64,000 nucleotides of DNA from CAYOXD01 sp964407825 (GCA_964407825.1 CAYOXD010000005.1:7223-71222), one strand, 5' to 3'; numbered from the stretch's first letter, positions 35,486 through 44,924 are shown. Notes: generated by a model not told the origin, from the letters alone. A program made the numbers and translations.

Positions 35486-37713
35486 ACCAAGGTTTCAGAT
35501 CCCGATTCCGACGAGAGGTGCACGTGAGGATTCCCATGATCAGGCTCTTTATCGTGATGGTATTCATTCTGACCACAAGCGCCTCGCTGTGGGGAGCCCC
35601 CGCTTCGGATCAGGCGAGCGACGATGCGAAAAAGCTCCAAGAGCTAAAAAAGATGTTCAAGTCCCCCTACACGGAGGAGGACTACTACCGAACGGACCGG
35701 CTGCTGGTCACCGCCACGGGCAGCCAGCTGCCCATCCACAAGGCCCCGGCCGTTGCCAGCATCATCACGGCCAAGGACATCGAGCAGATGGGGGCCACCA
35801 CCTTGTCCGAGGTCCTGGAGACGGTGCCGGGAATCCACGTGGGCCCCTCCGCGGACAGCGGCTACCGTACCAACTACGACATCCGCGGCATCTACACGGG
35901 CCTCAATCAGCAGGTGCTGTTGCTCATTAACGGCATCCCCATCAATACCGCCTATCTCGGCACCCGCCTGTCAAGCTTCCGGATGCCCACGGCAGACATT
36001 TCCCGTATCGAAATCATACGCGGCCCCGGATCGGCGGTTCATGGGGCGGACGCCTTTGCCGGTACCATCAATGTCATCACCAAGGATGTCCATGAGCTTA
36101 AAAACGTCCAGGGCGGATTCCGGGCCGGCTCCTTCGACACCTACGATGCCTGGCTCCAGGGAGGCGGCATCTGGAAAGGCTTCGAGGTGGCCGCCAGTCT
36201 GGAATACGGAACGAGCCAGGGGGACAAGGACCGGGTCATCCGGGCGGACCAGCAGACGCAGTTTGATGCCCTGTACGGCACCCACGCCTCTCTGGCCCCC
36301 GGGGTCATGGACACCCATTACAAATACCTGCAGGCCGATCTGGCGTTTCGGAAAGGCAGCTGGAACTTCCGACAGCACTATTGGAGCAACCTCAATGAAT
36401 TCCCCTACTGGCTGGGGGTAACCAATACGCTTTCCAAGGGCAATGATCTGGAGGCCGAGAGCTACCTGGCCGATCTGCGTTATGACAATCCGAAATTCAC
36501 TCGCAACTGGGAACTGAACTGCGGTGTAAATTATTTGTATCAAAAACTCGACTTCAGATTGGTATTGTTTCCACCTGGAGCCAAGCTGCCGGTAGGATCA
36601 GATGGCAACCTTTTTACAGGTAACAACTTGGTCAGCTTCCCCGACGGCGTCATCGGCTCTCCGGGGAGAACCGAGCAGACCTGGGCCGGCGATGTTTCAA
36701 CCATCTACACGGGATTCCCCGATCACCGCCTGCGTTTCGGCACCGGGGCCAAACATGTGCAAATGAAGGCCCGATCCTATTCCAACTTCGGCCCCGGAGT
36801 AATCGACGGGACGCAGTCAGTGGTGGACGGCACCCTCACGGATCTCACCGGCACCCCCTATGCTTACGTCCCCGATTCAACCCGGGATCTCTGGTTTGTG
36901 TTTGGCCAGGACGAGTGGTCTCTGGCGAGGCACTGGACCCTTACAGCGGGCGTACGACTAGACCATTACTCAGACGTTGGCTCGACCGTCAATCCGCGTT
37001 TGGCCCTGGTATGGGAGACACGTTACGATCTCACCACCAAACTGCTTTACGGCCGCGCCTTCCGGCCGCCCTCCTTCCAGGAACTTTACGCGCGGAACAA
37101 CCCGGCCAACAAGGGCAATCCCAACCTGTCCCCCGAGACCATCCAGACGCTCGAACTGGTTTTCGACTATCAACCCCTGACCAATCTGCGAACCATCCTG
37201 AATATGTTCATATACAAGGCCAGGGACCTCATCGAACAGGTACCGGACGCGACCGGAACGGGCAAAACTGCCCAGAACGCCCGGGACCAGAGCGGTTTCG
37301 GCTCAGAATTCGAAATGGACTGGGAGATTACCGACACGCTTCGGCTACGCGCCAACTGTGCCTTTCAGGATTCAGAAAATAGCGAAACGGACGAACCGGT
37401 GGCCAACACCCCCAGGGTCCAGTTTTATCTCAACCCGCATTGGGAATTTATGCCGAACTGGTCTCTGGATGCCCAGTTGAAATGGATCGGGGATCGCAAA
37501 CGGGCCAAAGGGGATACCCGAAGCGATATCGCCGATTATTCCTTGTTAGGTGTTACCCTTAGACGTAAAAACATCTGGCATCATTACGATTTGGCCATTG
37601 CCGGGCGCAACCTGCTAAATGAGGATGTCCGAGAACCCACCGCTGCTGCTGTCCCGGACGACTATCCCATGCCAGGCCGCAGTTTTTATGCTGAGCTACG
37701 TTTTCACTTTTAG
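35482..37713 (+). CDS. TonB-dependent outer-membrane receptor
   Basis: A 743-residue beta-barrel receptor. After a signal peptide (hydrophobic stretch about 19-36) and a short linker comes the plug (about 70-190: VTATGSQLPIHKAPA, AKDIEQMGATTLSEVLETVPG, DIRGIY, EIIRGPGSAVHGADAFAG, INVITKD) and a 22-strand-type barrel ending in the aromatic motif ELRFHF. The ATG at 35482 overlaps the hybrid kinase stop; a GTG at 35524 with GAGAGG upstream is an alternative that gives a more usual signal peptide. Ligand unknown; plug features suggest a metal complex or cobalamin-like solute. Confidence 0.93.
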   Translation: MNQGFRSRFRREVHVRIPMIRLFIVMVFILTTSASLWGAPASDQASDDAKKLQELKKMFKSPYTEEDYYRTDRLLVTATGSQLPIHKAPAVASIITAKDIEQMGATTLSEVLETVPGIHVGPSADSGYRTNYDIRGIYTGLNQQVLLLINGIPINTAYLGTRLSSFRMPTADISRIEIIRGPGSAVHGADAFAGTINVITKDVHELKNVQGGFRAGSFDTYDAWLQGGGIWKGFEVAASLEYGTSQGDKDRVIRADQQTQFDALYGTHASLAPGVMDTHYKYLQADLAFRKGSWNFRQHYWSNLNEFPYWLGVTNTLSKGNDLEAESYLADLRYDNPKFTRNWELNCGVNYLYQKLDFRLVLFPPGAKLPVGSDGNLFTGNNLVSFPDGVIGSPGRTEQTWAGDVSTIYTGFPDHRLRFGTGAKHVQMKARSYSNFGPGVIDGTQSVVDGTLTDLTGTPYAYVPDSTRDLWFVFGQDEWSLARHWTLTAGVRLDHYSDVGSTVNPRLALVWETRYDLTTKLLYGRAFRPPSFQELYARNNPANKGNPNLSPETIQTLELVFDYQPLTNLRTILNMFIYKARDLIEQVPDATGTGKTAQNARDQSGFGSEFEMDWEITDTLRLRANCAFQDSENSETDEPVANTPRVQFYLNPHWEFMPNWSLDAQLKWIGDRKRAKGDTRSDIADYSLLGVTLRRKNIWHHYDLAIAGRNLLNEDVREPTAAAVPDDYPMPGRSFYAELRFHF

Positions 37714-37733
37714 ATTCCAAAGGAAGAAACGCC

Positions 37734-38570
37734 ATGGAAAAGGAACAAACGAATGGCAGCGAACACTCATCGGTTCGACAACGAAATATAACTTACACGA
37801 TGCGGGTGGCCACTGAAATCTGGGATGAAGAGCCTTCCCAGCGGAACCCTTACCTGGTTGAGCACTGCCGTTGCAGGGGTTACGAGCTTTTCGACCTGAT
37901 GGAAAAACGCGGTTTCGTGGAGGTACTCCACCTCCTGCTTCTCGGTGAGCTGCCCTCAAGGGAGCATGCCCGGATATTGGAGACCCTGATGATCGCCTTT
38001 ATCAACCCCGGTCCTCGCCATCCTGCCACCAGGGCGGCAATCTATGCCGGTTGCGGCCGAACTCACACCGCCCACATTCTGCCCATCGCCCTTTCCGTGT
38101 TGAGCGGTGAGCGTTCGGGCGGCGCCGAGGTAACGGCGGCTATGCGTTTCATCAACAAAAACGTCCAATCCTCACCGTCTGGCATCACCAAAGCGCTTCT
38201 CAAGGACTGGAGACCTCCAAGGGAAGGGGAGGATCGGCGGATCGCACCGGGATTCGGCAGCCTGTTCAACGGAATCGACCCCTTCTCAAGGCAGATTGCC
38301 GACAGGCTCAAGGAGCTTCCGGGGTGCGGTCCCGCTTTCCAATGGAGCCACGCCTTTTGCGAGCTGATGGCGCCCCATCAGATGGGATGGTTGAATACGG
38401 GACTCTGTGCAGCCGTCTTTCTGGACCTGGGACTCCCTCCCAGGTCAGGTGCCGGCCTCTTTCAACTCATCAGTGCACCGGGCCTGCTCGCCCATGGTCT
38501 TGAGCTGGCCAACAAGCCCCTAAATTCCGTTCCCTTTTTGGATGAGGAACACTATCACATCGAATCTTGA
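37734..38570 (+). CDS. Citrate synthase/citryl-CoA lyase-like protein lacking the catalytic triad (A)
   Basis: A 278-residue protein of the short citryl-CoA lyase-like branch. N-terminal RGYELFDLMEKRGFVEVL and LLLGELPSREHAR, and C-terminal LDLGLPPRSGAGLFQLIS then PGLLAHGLE, are clear family landmarks. At the three catalytic positions the usual residues are missing: GERSGGA has Ser128 where GPLHGGA has His, GFGS has Ser176 where GFGHR has His, and LNTG has Thr222 where MNVDG has Asp. So normal citrate or citryl chemistry is unlikely. It starts 20 bp after the TonB receptor gene. Confidence 0.8.
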   Translation: MEKEQTNGSEHSSVRQRNITYTMRVATEIWDEEPSQRNPYLVEHCRCRGYELFDLMEKRGFVEVLHLLLLGELPSREHARILETLMIAFINPGPRHPATRAAIYAGCGRTHTAHILPIALSVLSGERSGGAEVTAAMRFINKNVQSSPSGITKALLKDWRPPREGEDRRIAPGFGSLFNGIDPFSRQIADRLKELPGCGPAFQWSHAFCELMAPHQMGWLNTGLCAAVFLDLGLPPRSGAGLFQLISAPGLLAHGLELANKPLNSVPFLDEEHYHIES

Positions 38571-38610
38571 TGGGGCTGAAGCAGCCGCTCACGATAACAA
38601 GGAGGTCTAC

Positions 38611-39456
38611 ATGTCATCCAAAAGCGTGAAGGATGAGATCACCGCGTTCTGGGACGATAGGCGAGGCGTCATCAGAACCCGGAAGGGCGGTTTTGTCATC
38701 AGCAAAGGCACTGTCTATACCCACGGATGCAACCTGCTGGAGGACCTGGTGGGGAAGGTATCCTATTTTCAGCTGCTGGTGCTCAATGCAACAGGGCGGA
38801 TGCCGGAGCGTCGCCTGGCCGATTGGCTTGAAGCCTATTTCTTTTGCCTGAGCTATCCGGATGCGCGCATCTGGTGCAACCACATCGGCAGTCTCGCCGG
38901 CACCATGGGCACCTCCCCAGTGGCAGGCGTCTGTGCCGGGATTATGGCGTCCGATTCTCGCTTGTACGGTCCTGGCGCCGTGGTTGACAGCGTGAAGTTC
39001 ATCACCGAAGCCCTTGCCATGAAACAAACCGGAATGTCGGTTGAGGAGATATTAGAGGCGCACCCCAGACGACGCCCCGACGGCACACCCATGATCTCGG
39101 GGTTCAACAGGCCCGTTGCCAGGGGCGATGAACGCATTCCCGCCCTGGAGCGGATAACCGCCCAGCTTGGATTTGAAAGGGGGAAGCATCTCACTCTGGC
39201 CTACGAAATAGAAGAAGTGCTGTCAGAAAAATTCAACGAGTATATGAACAGCGGTGGATATCGGAGCGCGTTCCTCAGCGACCAGGGCTTTACTGCCGAT
39301 GAAATATACCGGCTCCTGAGCCTCATTGTGAATTCGGGGGTCATGGCCTGCTATGCCGAAGCGGCAGATCGACCCGGTGGAAGCTTTTTTCCGCTTCGAT
39401 GTGAGGATGTGGCCTATGAGGGGGAGCCGCCCCGGCCGGTTCCCGACGACACCTGA
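38611..39456 (+). CDS. Citrate synthase/citryl-CoA lyase-like protein lacking the catalytic triad (B)
   Basis: A second, dissimilar 281-residue homologue. HGCNLLEDLVGKVSYFQLLVL and TGRMPERRLADWLEA match the family N-terminal half; YMNSGGYRSAFLSDQGF aligns residue for residue with the PMNVDG...CDLGF stretch, but Gly215 replaces the catalytic Asp. The first His position reads RLYGPGA (Tyr119) and the second reads GFNRPVA (Arg167). AAGGAGG precedes the ATG at 38611. Forty bases after gene A; the two probably form a hetero-oligomer, as citrate synthases work as dimers. Confidence 0.78.
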   Translation: MSSKSVKDEITAFWDDRRGVIRTRKGGFVISKGTVYTHGCNLLEDLVGKVSYFQLLVLNATGRMPERRLADWLEAYFFCLSYPDARIWCNHIGSLAGTMGTSPVAGVCAGIMASDSRLYGPGAVVDSVKFITEALAMKQTGMSVEEILEAHPRRRPDGTPMISGFNRPVARGDERIPALERITAQLGFERGKHLTLAYEIEEVLSEKFNEYMNSGGYRSAFLSDQGFTADEIYRLLSLIVNSGVMACYAEAADRPGGSFFPLRCEDVAYEGEPPRPVPDDT

Positions 39457-39485
39457 TCCCTCCGTCAGACCCTGTGAAACCACTT

Positions 39486-40523
39486 CTAGGGTTTATGTGC
39501 TGTCACCATGTTGTAATTGGAGGCAATCGGCTGTGAGGTGATGTCGCAGAAGCCGGCTCCATGAAGCAGATCCTCGATCTGAACCGGATCGAACTGCTCC
39601 CCTTGCGTACAGTAAAGCATGGCCAGATTTTCAAGAAAAGGCGAAATCCGCTTCGTGTCGGACTCATCGATGAGCGATTCGATAATCATCACCGTTCCGC
39701 CCGGCGGCAGGACGTCGAATGCCTGCCCCAGCAGGTAGCCGCACTTTTCCAGGGGCCAGTCATGGAGGATTCTGGAGAAGACCACCACATCGGTGTCCGG
39801 GGGGAATTTTTCCCTGAATGGGTCCGAAAACATATCGCCCTCGATGGTCCATATCCGCCCGGCCAGCTCAAATTCCCCGATCATCCGCTCCGCGGTTTCA
39901 CAGACCGGCGGCATATCAAACACGGCGGCCCGCATGTGGGGATGACGCAGCGCGATCATGATGGAGATGCCCCCCGAACCGCCGCCCACATCCACCAGCT
40001 GATGATATCGGGAAAAATCGAATTTCTCAGCCACGGACGATCCGGTCACGAGGCTTCTTACGTGCATCCACCGGGTAAAGGCGAGGGCCCTGCCGTCGTC
40101 CCGGCGATGAACGTTGAAGATATCATCCGCCTTATCGTAGAGAATGGGCCGGTTCTCCCGGATCGCCCGTTTCATCTGATCATAGGTGACCTGATTGTCC
40201 CTGTAAATGGTGATGGCGTCCCCCAGATAAAAGGGCTTGTCTTTCACGAAAAATGTCTCGGAAAGCGGCGTGAGGTGGTACCGGTCACCCCGCTTGCTCA
40301 GGTACTCGAATGCATGAAATGCCTTGAGCAGGATACGGGCGGGCCGCTCCTGAAGATCGGTCATCCTGCAAACCTCGGGCAGAGTTGACGGGTTATTGTA
40401 CAGCTTGCTGAATAGATCCAACTCGATGATGCCGACCAGCAGGGCATTCGATGCATAGGGCATCGTCATCATGTCATGAATCGAATACGAGTCCGCCTCC
40501 AATCTGAACTGCCTCTCCTTCAC
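39486..40523 (-). CDS. SAM-dependent O-methyltransferase (hydroxyindole/small-molecule type)
   Basis: A 345-residue enzyme with an N-terminal winged-helix dimerisation domain (about 10-95) and a class I methyltransferase domain: motif I LVDVGGGSGG, then AAVFDMPPV, GDMFSDPF and the catalytic-His segment FSRILHDWPLEKC, typical of plant-type and acetylserotonin-type O-methyltransferases. The start is GTG with AAAGGAGG upstream. It converges on the citrate-synthase-like pair, 29 bp apart. Substrate unknown; it might modify a product of the neighbouring operon. Confidence 0.88.
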   Translation of the reverse strand: MKERQFRLEADSYSIHDMMTMPYASNALLVGIIELDLFSKLYNNPSTLPEVCRMTDLQERPARILLKAFHAFEYLSKRGDRYHLTPLSETFFVKDKPFYLGDAITIYRDNQVTYDQMKRAIRENRPILYDKADDIFNVHRRDDGRALAFTRWMHVRSLVTGSSVAEKFDFSRYHQLVDVGGGSGGISIMIALRHPHMRAAVFDMPPVCETAERMIGEFELAGRIWTIEGDMFSDPFREKFPPDTDVVVFSRILHDWPLEKCGYLLGQAFDVLPPGGTVMIIESLIDESDTKRISPFLENLAMLYCTQGEQFDPVQIEDLLHGAGFCDITSQPIASNYNMVTAHKP

Positions 40524-40666
40524 GTCCGGGCCCTCCTTTCAACACTACAGGATGTGGATTTGCGATGGAACCAGCATCTTGCATTCAAGAACCGGGCCAA
40601 CTTTCGAACCTGGCAGACTGGGGCCGCCATGCACCGCCGTGCGTCCAGTTAGGGCAGCGCCCCCCC

Positions 40667-40766
40667 NNNNNNNNNNNNNNNNNNNNNNNNNNNNNNNNNN
40701 NNNNNNNNNNNNNNNNNNNNNNNNNNNNNNNNNNNNNNNNNNNNNNNNNNNNNNNNNNNNNNNNNN
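40667..40766. other. Assembly gap (100 N)
   Basis: Exactly 100 consecutive N, the conventional placeholder for a scaffold gap of unknown length. The 143 bp before it, upstream of the methyltransferase, hold no recognisable gene. The true distance and content between the two sides cannot be known from this window. Confidence 0.99.
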
Positions 40767-40786
40767 TTACATTACCGAGGAGATAA

Positions 40787-42508
40787 ATGATGAATGCAGC
40801 GGAGTTTATTGTCCAAATGCTGGAAGAAGAGGGTGTGGAGTATCTGTTCGGCGTGCCGGGCGGCGCCATCGAGGATTTGAATATCGCCGTTCACAAGAGC
40901 AAGAAGATCAAGCCCATCATCACCAAGCACGAAGCCGGAGCGGCCTTTATCGCCGACGGCTATGCCCGGGTTTCCGGCAAGCTGGGAGTCTGCTGCTCCA
41001 CGGCCGGTCCCGGCGCCACCAATCTGATCACAGGCCTGGCCACGTCCTTTGCCGACTATGTGCCCGTCTGCGCCCTTACCGGCCAGGTGGCAACTTCGGT
41101 GTTCGGCAAGGGCGCCATCCAGGAATCGGGGGCCGAGGGAATCAACATGGACATGATTTTCCGCCACTTCACCAAGTACAGCGCCATGGTATTCAACGAA
41201 CAACGCACCCAGTACATGGTGCAAAAGGCGCTTCGCGTGGCGCACACCTCCCCCGGGGGCCCGGTTCACCTGAACCTTCCCGCGGATATCATGAAACGCA
41301 CGGCCTCCAGAGAGATCCCCACCACCCTGCACTGGCATACCCGTTCCTATGATCCCGAGGCCACCATGGCCGCCGCCCGGATTTTGGCCCAGGCCAGGCG
41401 GCCAGTCATCATCGCGGGATGGGGCGTGGCTCTCTCCAGGGGTGCCATGGAGTTGAAGGCGTTGGCCGAGCTTCTGGACATTCCGGTGGCCGCATCGCCC
41501 AAGGCCAAAGGAATTTTCCCCGAATCCCATCCCCTCTCCCTCGGCGGCCTCGGATTCGCCGGATCCACCATTGCCCAGCGGTATATCAACGATGGTGAGG
41601 TGGACGTCCTGCTGGCCGTGGGAACCAGTTTCAACGAGATGATGTCCAGCGGTTGGGATGAGGACATGCTGAAAAGGGCCCATCTGATCCATATCGATGT
41701 GGACGCCAGCAAAATCGGACGCAACTACAGTACCTCCCTGGGGGTGATCGGGGATGCCCGAATCACCCTCCAGGCCCTGTGCACCGCCATCAAGGAAGAG
41801 CTCGGTTCCCCGGAGCTGTCCCATCGTCGGCAGGTATCCACCGCGAGGCAGGCCATCCGGTTTCTCAAGGGCCGCGAGAAGATGCTGGACGAGCCGCAGC
41901 CCAACGTCAAAGGTCTTTATCATCCGCGCAACCTGGTACAGGACATCCAGAGCTGCTTCCCAGAGGACACCCTGTACTTTGTCGACATCGGGAATGTCAT
42001 GGCATGGGCGATCCGGTACCTGAAGGTCGACGCGCCCTATTCATTCTTTGTCTCCCTGGGATTCGGCGGCATGGGGCACGCCTCCGCCGCTCCCGTAGGG
42101 GCCCAGCTCGCGCTTCCAAAGCGGCCCGTGGTGGCATTGGTGGGCGACGGCGGCTTTCTGATGAACGGTGTAGAGGTGGCCACAGCGGTGGAGTACGATC
42201 TGCCCGTGGTCTGGGTGGTGTTCAATAATGCCATGTTCGGTCTGGTCTACCATGGGCGAAAGCTCTATGCGCAGCCCATCCCCGAGGGGCTCCCCTCCCG
42301 GTACAAGCGCGTCGATTTTGCGAAGATGGCCCAGGGACTCGGCGCCAGGGGCATCCGCATCGATACGCCCGGGCAGTTCACCGCCGGGCTGGTACAGGAT
42401 ATATTGGCCGCCAAACGCCCCACGGTCCTCGACGTGCGCATCGATCCCGAAGCGGTTCCCCCCATCCACTCCCGGATCAAAACCATCGACAAGCGGTTCG
42501 CCGCATAG
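40787..42508 (+). CDS. Thiamine-diphosphate-dependent enzyme, acetolactate-synthase-like
   Basis: A 573-residue three-domain ThDP enzyme. The activating Glu is in KHEAGAAFIADGYAR, the ThDP/Mg motif is GDGGFLMN...FNN near residues 450-480, and the N-terminal GVPGGAIEDL and CCSTAGPGATNLITG runs are typical of the acetolactate synthase/oxalyl-CoA decarboxylase group. No small regulatory subunit or ilv gene is next to it, so it may not serve branched-chain amino acid synthesis; an alternative carboligase, decarboxylase or sulfo-compound enzyme is possible. GAGGAG precedes the ATG. It begins 20 bp after the assembly gap, so upstream partners may be missing. Confidence 0.85.
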   Translation: MMNAAEFIVQMLEEEGVEYLFGVPGGAIEDLNIAVHKSKKIKPIITKHEAGAAFIADGYARVSGKLGVCCSTAGPGATNLITGLATSFADYVPVCALTGQVATSVFGKGAIQESGAEGINMDMIFRHFTKYSAMVFNEQRTQYMVQKALRVAHTSPGGPVHLNLPADIMKRTASREIPTTLHWHTRSYDPEATMAAARILAQARRPVIIAGWGVALSRGAMELKALAELLDIPVAASPKAKGIFPESHPLSLGGLGFAGSTIAQRYINDGEVDVLLAVGTSFNEMMSSGWDEDMLKRAHLIHIDVDASKIGRNYSTSLGVIGDARITLQALCTAIKEELGSPELSHRRQVSTARQAIRFLKGREKMLDEPQPNVKGLYHPRNLVQDIQSCFPEDTLYFVDIGNVMAWAIRYLKVDAPYSFFVSLGFGGMGHASAAPVGAQLALPKRPVVALVGDGGFLMNGVEVATAVEYDLPVVWVVFNNAMFGLVYHGRKLYAQPIPEGLPSRYKRVDFAKMAQGLGARGIRIDTPGQFTAGLVQDILAAKRPTVLDVRIDPEAVPPIHSRIKTIDKRFAA

Positions 42509-42521
42509 AAGCAGGGCCATC

Positions 42522-42576
42522 CCAGCAATTCTTGGCGACTGATCCGGTTGGCTGCGCAGACCAGGAATTGCTGGGT
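42522..42576. repeat. 15-bp inverted repeat between convergent genes
   Basis: CCCAGCAATTCTTGG (42522-42536) and CCAGGAATTGCTGGG (42562-42576) pair at 14 of 15 positions around a 25-nt loop. It lies between the stops of the convergent ThDP enzyme and MscS genes. There is no T-run on either side, so a bidirectional terminator is possible but not typical. Confidence 0.5.
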
Positions 42577-42607
42577 CCCCAAACGACACGTCCCGTATCC
42601 TTCCGCC

Positions 42608-44755
42608 TCAGGGAATCGATCCCAGCCCCTCCCGGCGGGCGGGGGCGAGGGGCAGTGTCGCATTGCTTCGGATATGGATATCGCGCTGGGGGAAGGGAAT
42701 CTCGATGCCGGCCTTTTTCAGCTCATCGAAGATGGCAAAATAGAGTGAACTTCGCACCCTGCGGCGCGGAGTGCGTCGAACATCGATCCAGTACACCAGT
42801 TCGAAATTGATGGAGTTGTCACCGAAGGCCACGAACCGAACCGACGGTGCCCTGAACTTTTCCACCAGGGGATCGGCCTCGGCCACCTTGAGAAGTATTT
42901 TTTCCACCTCGTGGGGATCCGCATCGTAGGACACCCCCACCGGCAGGTCGGTTCGGATATAGACCGAGGTGAGGGAATAATTCACGATGGTGCTGGAGAT
43001 GAAGGTGGCGTTCGGGACGAGATACTCCACATTATCCCGGCTGCGGATCTGGGTGGCCCGCAGGAGGATGTCGGTTACGACCCCCACGGTCCCGCCCACC
43101 TCGATCCAATCGCCCTTGCGGACCTTGCCGCCGAAAATCAGCGAAAAACCGCTGATCACGTTGGCCGCCATACTCTGAAGGCCCAGGCCGATGCCGATAC
43201 CGGCGGCGCCGGCAAAAACCAGCAGAAGCCGCAGATCGATCCCCACGATCTTCATGGAAACTAAAAATCCCACCGCCATGGAGGTGTACTTGAAAAAGGT
43301 GTTCAGTGCATAGCCCAAGCCCGGATCGATCCCCAGCCTGGGGTAGACCTTGTAATCGCAGTAGGCCTGGACCAGGCGCGAGGCGAATATAAAGGTGAGC
43401 AGGATCAGAGCGGCTTTGACCACGATCCAGAAGGTGATCCATTTTTCACCAATCTTAAATACGGGAAAGGACATGGCCTGCTGGAGCATCCCCAACAGCC
43501 CCAGGAGGTTCAGGACCACCATGACAGTGGCCAGCACAGTGGCGTACACCAGCAATCCCTTGAAGGACCGGTACAGGAACTGAGCGGTTTCGTCGTTGGA
43601 TTTCGTTTGGCCGTGCCAATGCTTCAGGCTTCCCAGAAGGATATGATAGGCCCCCATGATGAGCAGATAGGCGCCGACGGTGGACCATACCTTCACCAGC
43701 ACCACGCGTCCCAACTGCCGGTACCCCACACACCACAGCAGGGCCAGCAGAAGCGAGAACAAGATAAAGGGGAAATAGTACCGCTCCATCATCCGCACAA
43801 AGGACCGATAGCTCCGGTAAGGCAGTTCGGGTACCAGGCTGAGGATTGCCCGCTTCTTCAGATTCAGCAGAAAAAGGACCAGGACGATGGAGATGGAGAT
43901 GATGAATTTCAACAGGGCCAGTACATCGGCGCGCAGCGAAAAGGCCTCAGCGCCCCAGACCAGGGCCATCCCCACCATGGCATACAGAACGGCCAGACGG
44001 GTCAACTGGAAGACCGTCCGACCATATCGGGCGGTGACCTTGAAAAGACCGCCGGTCAAAGACTCTCGAAGCAGCCCGATGACAAGGGAACCCACCGCCC
44101 AGAGAACCAGAGCCCGCCCTGCCAGGACGAACCAGGCCGCGCGGTACGCGATCATGGCGCTTATCAGTGAAAAAATCCCCAACAGCACCAGCGGGATAAG
44201 CGCCGCGATGACCAAGCGAAGCGCTGAAAGCACAAAGGGGTAGACCCCCTCCGGCAGGTTGGAGCGGTAGGGCGCAACGACTGTTTCGATGCGGGCCATG
44301 ACGCGCTTCCTGCCCAAAACGCTGTAAAAAACGGCGATCAGAAAGATCAGGATGATAATGGAACCCGCAAAGCCCAACACCCGACTTTGTTCCAGGACGG
44401 CCTGGATGAAGGCTGGGATTTTCAGCGGCAGCGACAGGGCCCACCGGTAGAGATAGTGGATCGTCGTCATGTCCCAGCCGAGGGGCTGACGCTGGAAAAG
44501 CGAACGGGCCCGCTCTTTGAACCGGCTCTTGACCCGCGCGGCCTCGCGCGCCATGGACTCGCCGATTTGCCCCGAAATGGCGATGCCGGGAGGTTTTGCG
44601 GCGGCCTCGTCGGGGGTCGCCTTGGAGGCGGAGGGCGCCGGCTCCGCCGCTGCCACCGGAGCCGTTCTGACGGTGATCGCCGCCATGAAAAGCAATAAAG
44701 CCATCAGAAAGAGATAAGGATAGCGCAGACGCTGCTTCTTGTGCATGGAAGTCAT
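42608..44755 (-). CDS. Large MscS-family mechanosensitive channel
   Basis: A 715-residue inner-membrane protein: signal or anchor helix at about 12-35, an Ala/Pro-rich stretch, then some ten hydrophobic segments, ending with the MscS pore and vestibule (about 520-690). The pore-lining region VFAGAAGIGIGLGLQSMA and the following GFSLIFGGKVRKGDWIEVGG match MscS TM3 and the beta domain closely. The extra N-terminal helices put it in the larger YbdG/MscK-like class. Presumed to release solutes on hypo-osmotic shock. Convergent with the ThDP enzyme gene. The ATG at 44746 is another possible start. Confidence 0.92.
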   Translation of the reverse strand: MTSMHKKQRLRYPYLFLMALLLFMAAITVRTAPVAAAEPAPSASKATPDEAAAKPPGIAISGQIGESMAREAARVKSRFKERARSLFQRQPLGWDMTTIHYLYRWALSLPLKIPAFIQAVLEQSRVLGFAGSIIILIFLIAVFYSVLGRKRVMARIETVVAPYRSNLPEGVYPFVLSALRLVIAALIPLVLLGIFSLISAMIAYRAAWFVLAGRALVLWAVGSLVIGLLRESLTGGLFKVTARYGRTVFQLTRLAVLYAMVGMALVWGAEAFSLRADVLALLKFIISISIVLVLFLLNLKKRAILSLVPELPYRSYRSFVRMMERYYFPFILFSLLLALLWCVGYRQLGRVVLVKVWSTVGAYLLIMGAYHILLGSLKHWHGQTKSNDETAQFLYRSFKGLLVYATVLATVMVVLNLLGLLGMLQQAMSFPVFKIGEKWITFWIVVKAALILLTFIFASRLVQAYCDYKVYPRLGIDPGLGYALNTFFKYTSMAVGFLVSMKIVGIDLRLLLVFAGAAGIGIGLGLQSMAANVISGFSLIFGGKVRKGDWIEVGGTVGVVTDILLRATQIRSRDNVEYLVPNATFISSTIVNYSLTSVYIRTDLPVGVSYDADPHEVEKILLKVAEADPLVEKFRAPSVRFVAFGDNSINFELVYWIDVRRTPRRRVRSSLYFAIFDELKKAGIEIPFPQRDIHIRSNATLPLAPARREGLGSIP

Positions 44756-44924
44756 TTCCCGTGACGCAAAGCCCGCCCGGCACTTCAGGTTCGCTTGCGC
44801 CCCGGCGGGAAAAGGGGGTGAAACCGCTAAAGGATCGTTCCGCGGAGTTTAAACTACCGTTATAAAAAATGCAACCAAGCTGACAGCAGCACGGCTATTC
44901 CTTCGGGTTAGAATCGCTGTTTTC

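Noticed and set aside
40772..41923. A 383-codon minus-strand open frame
   Set aside because: Antisense to the ThDP enzyme; no family resemblance.
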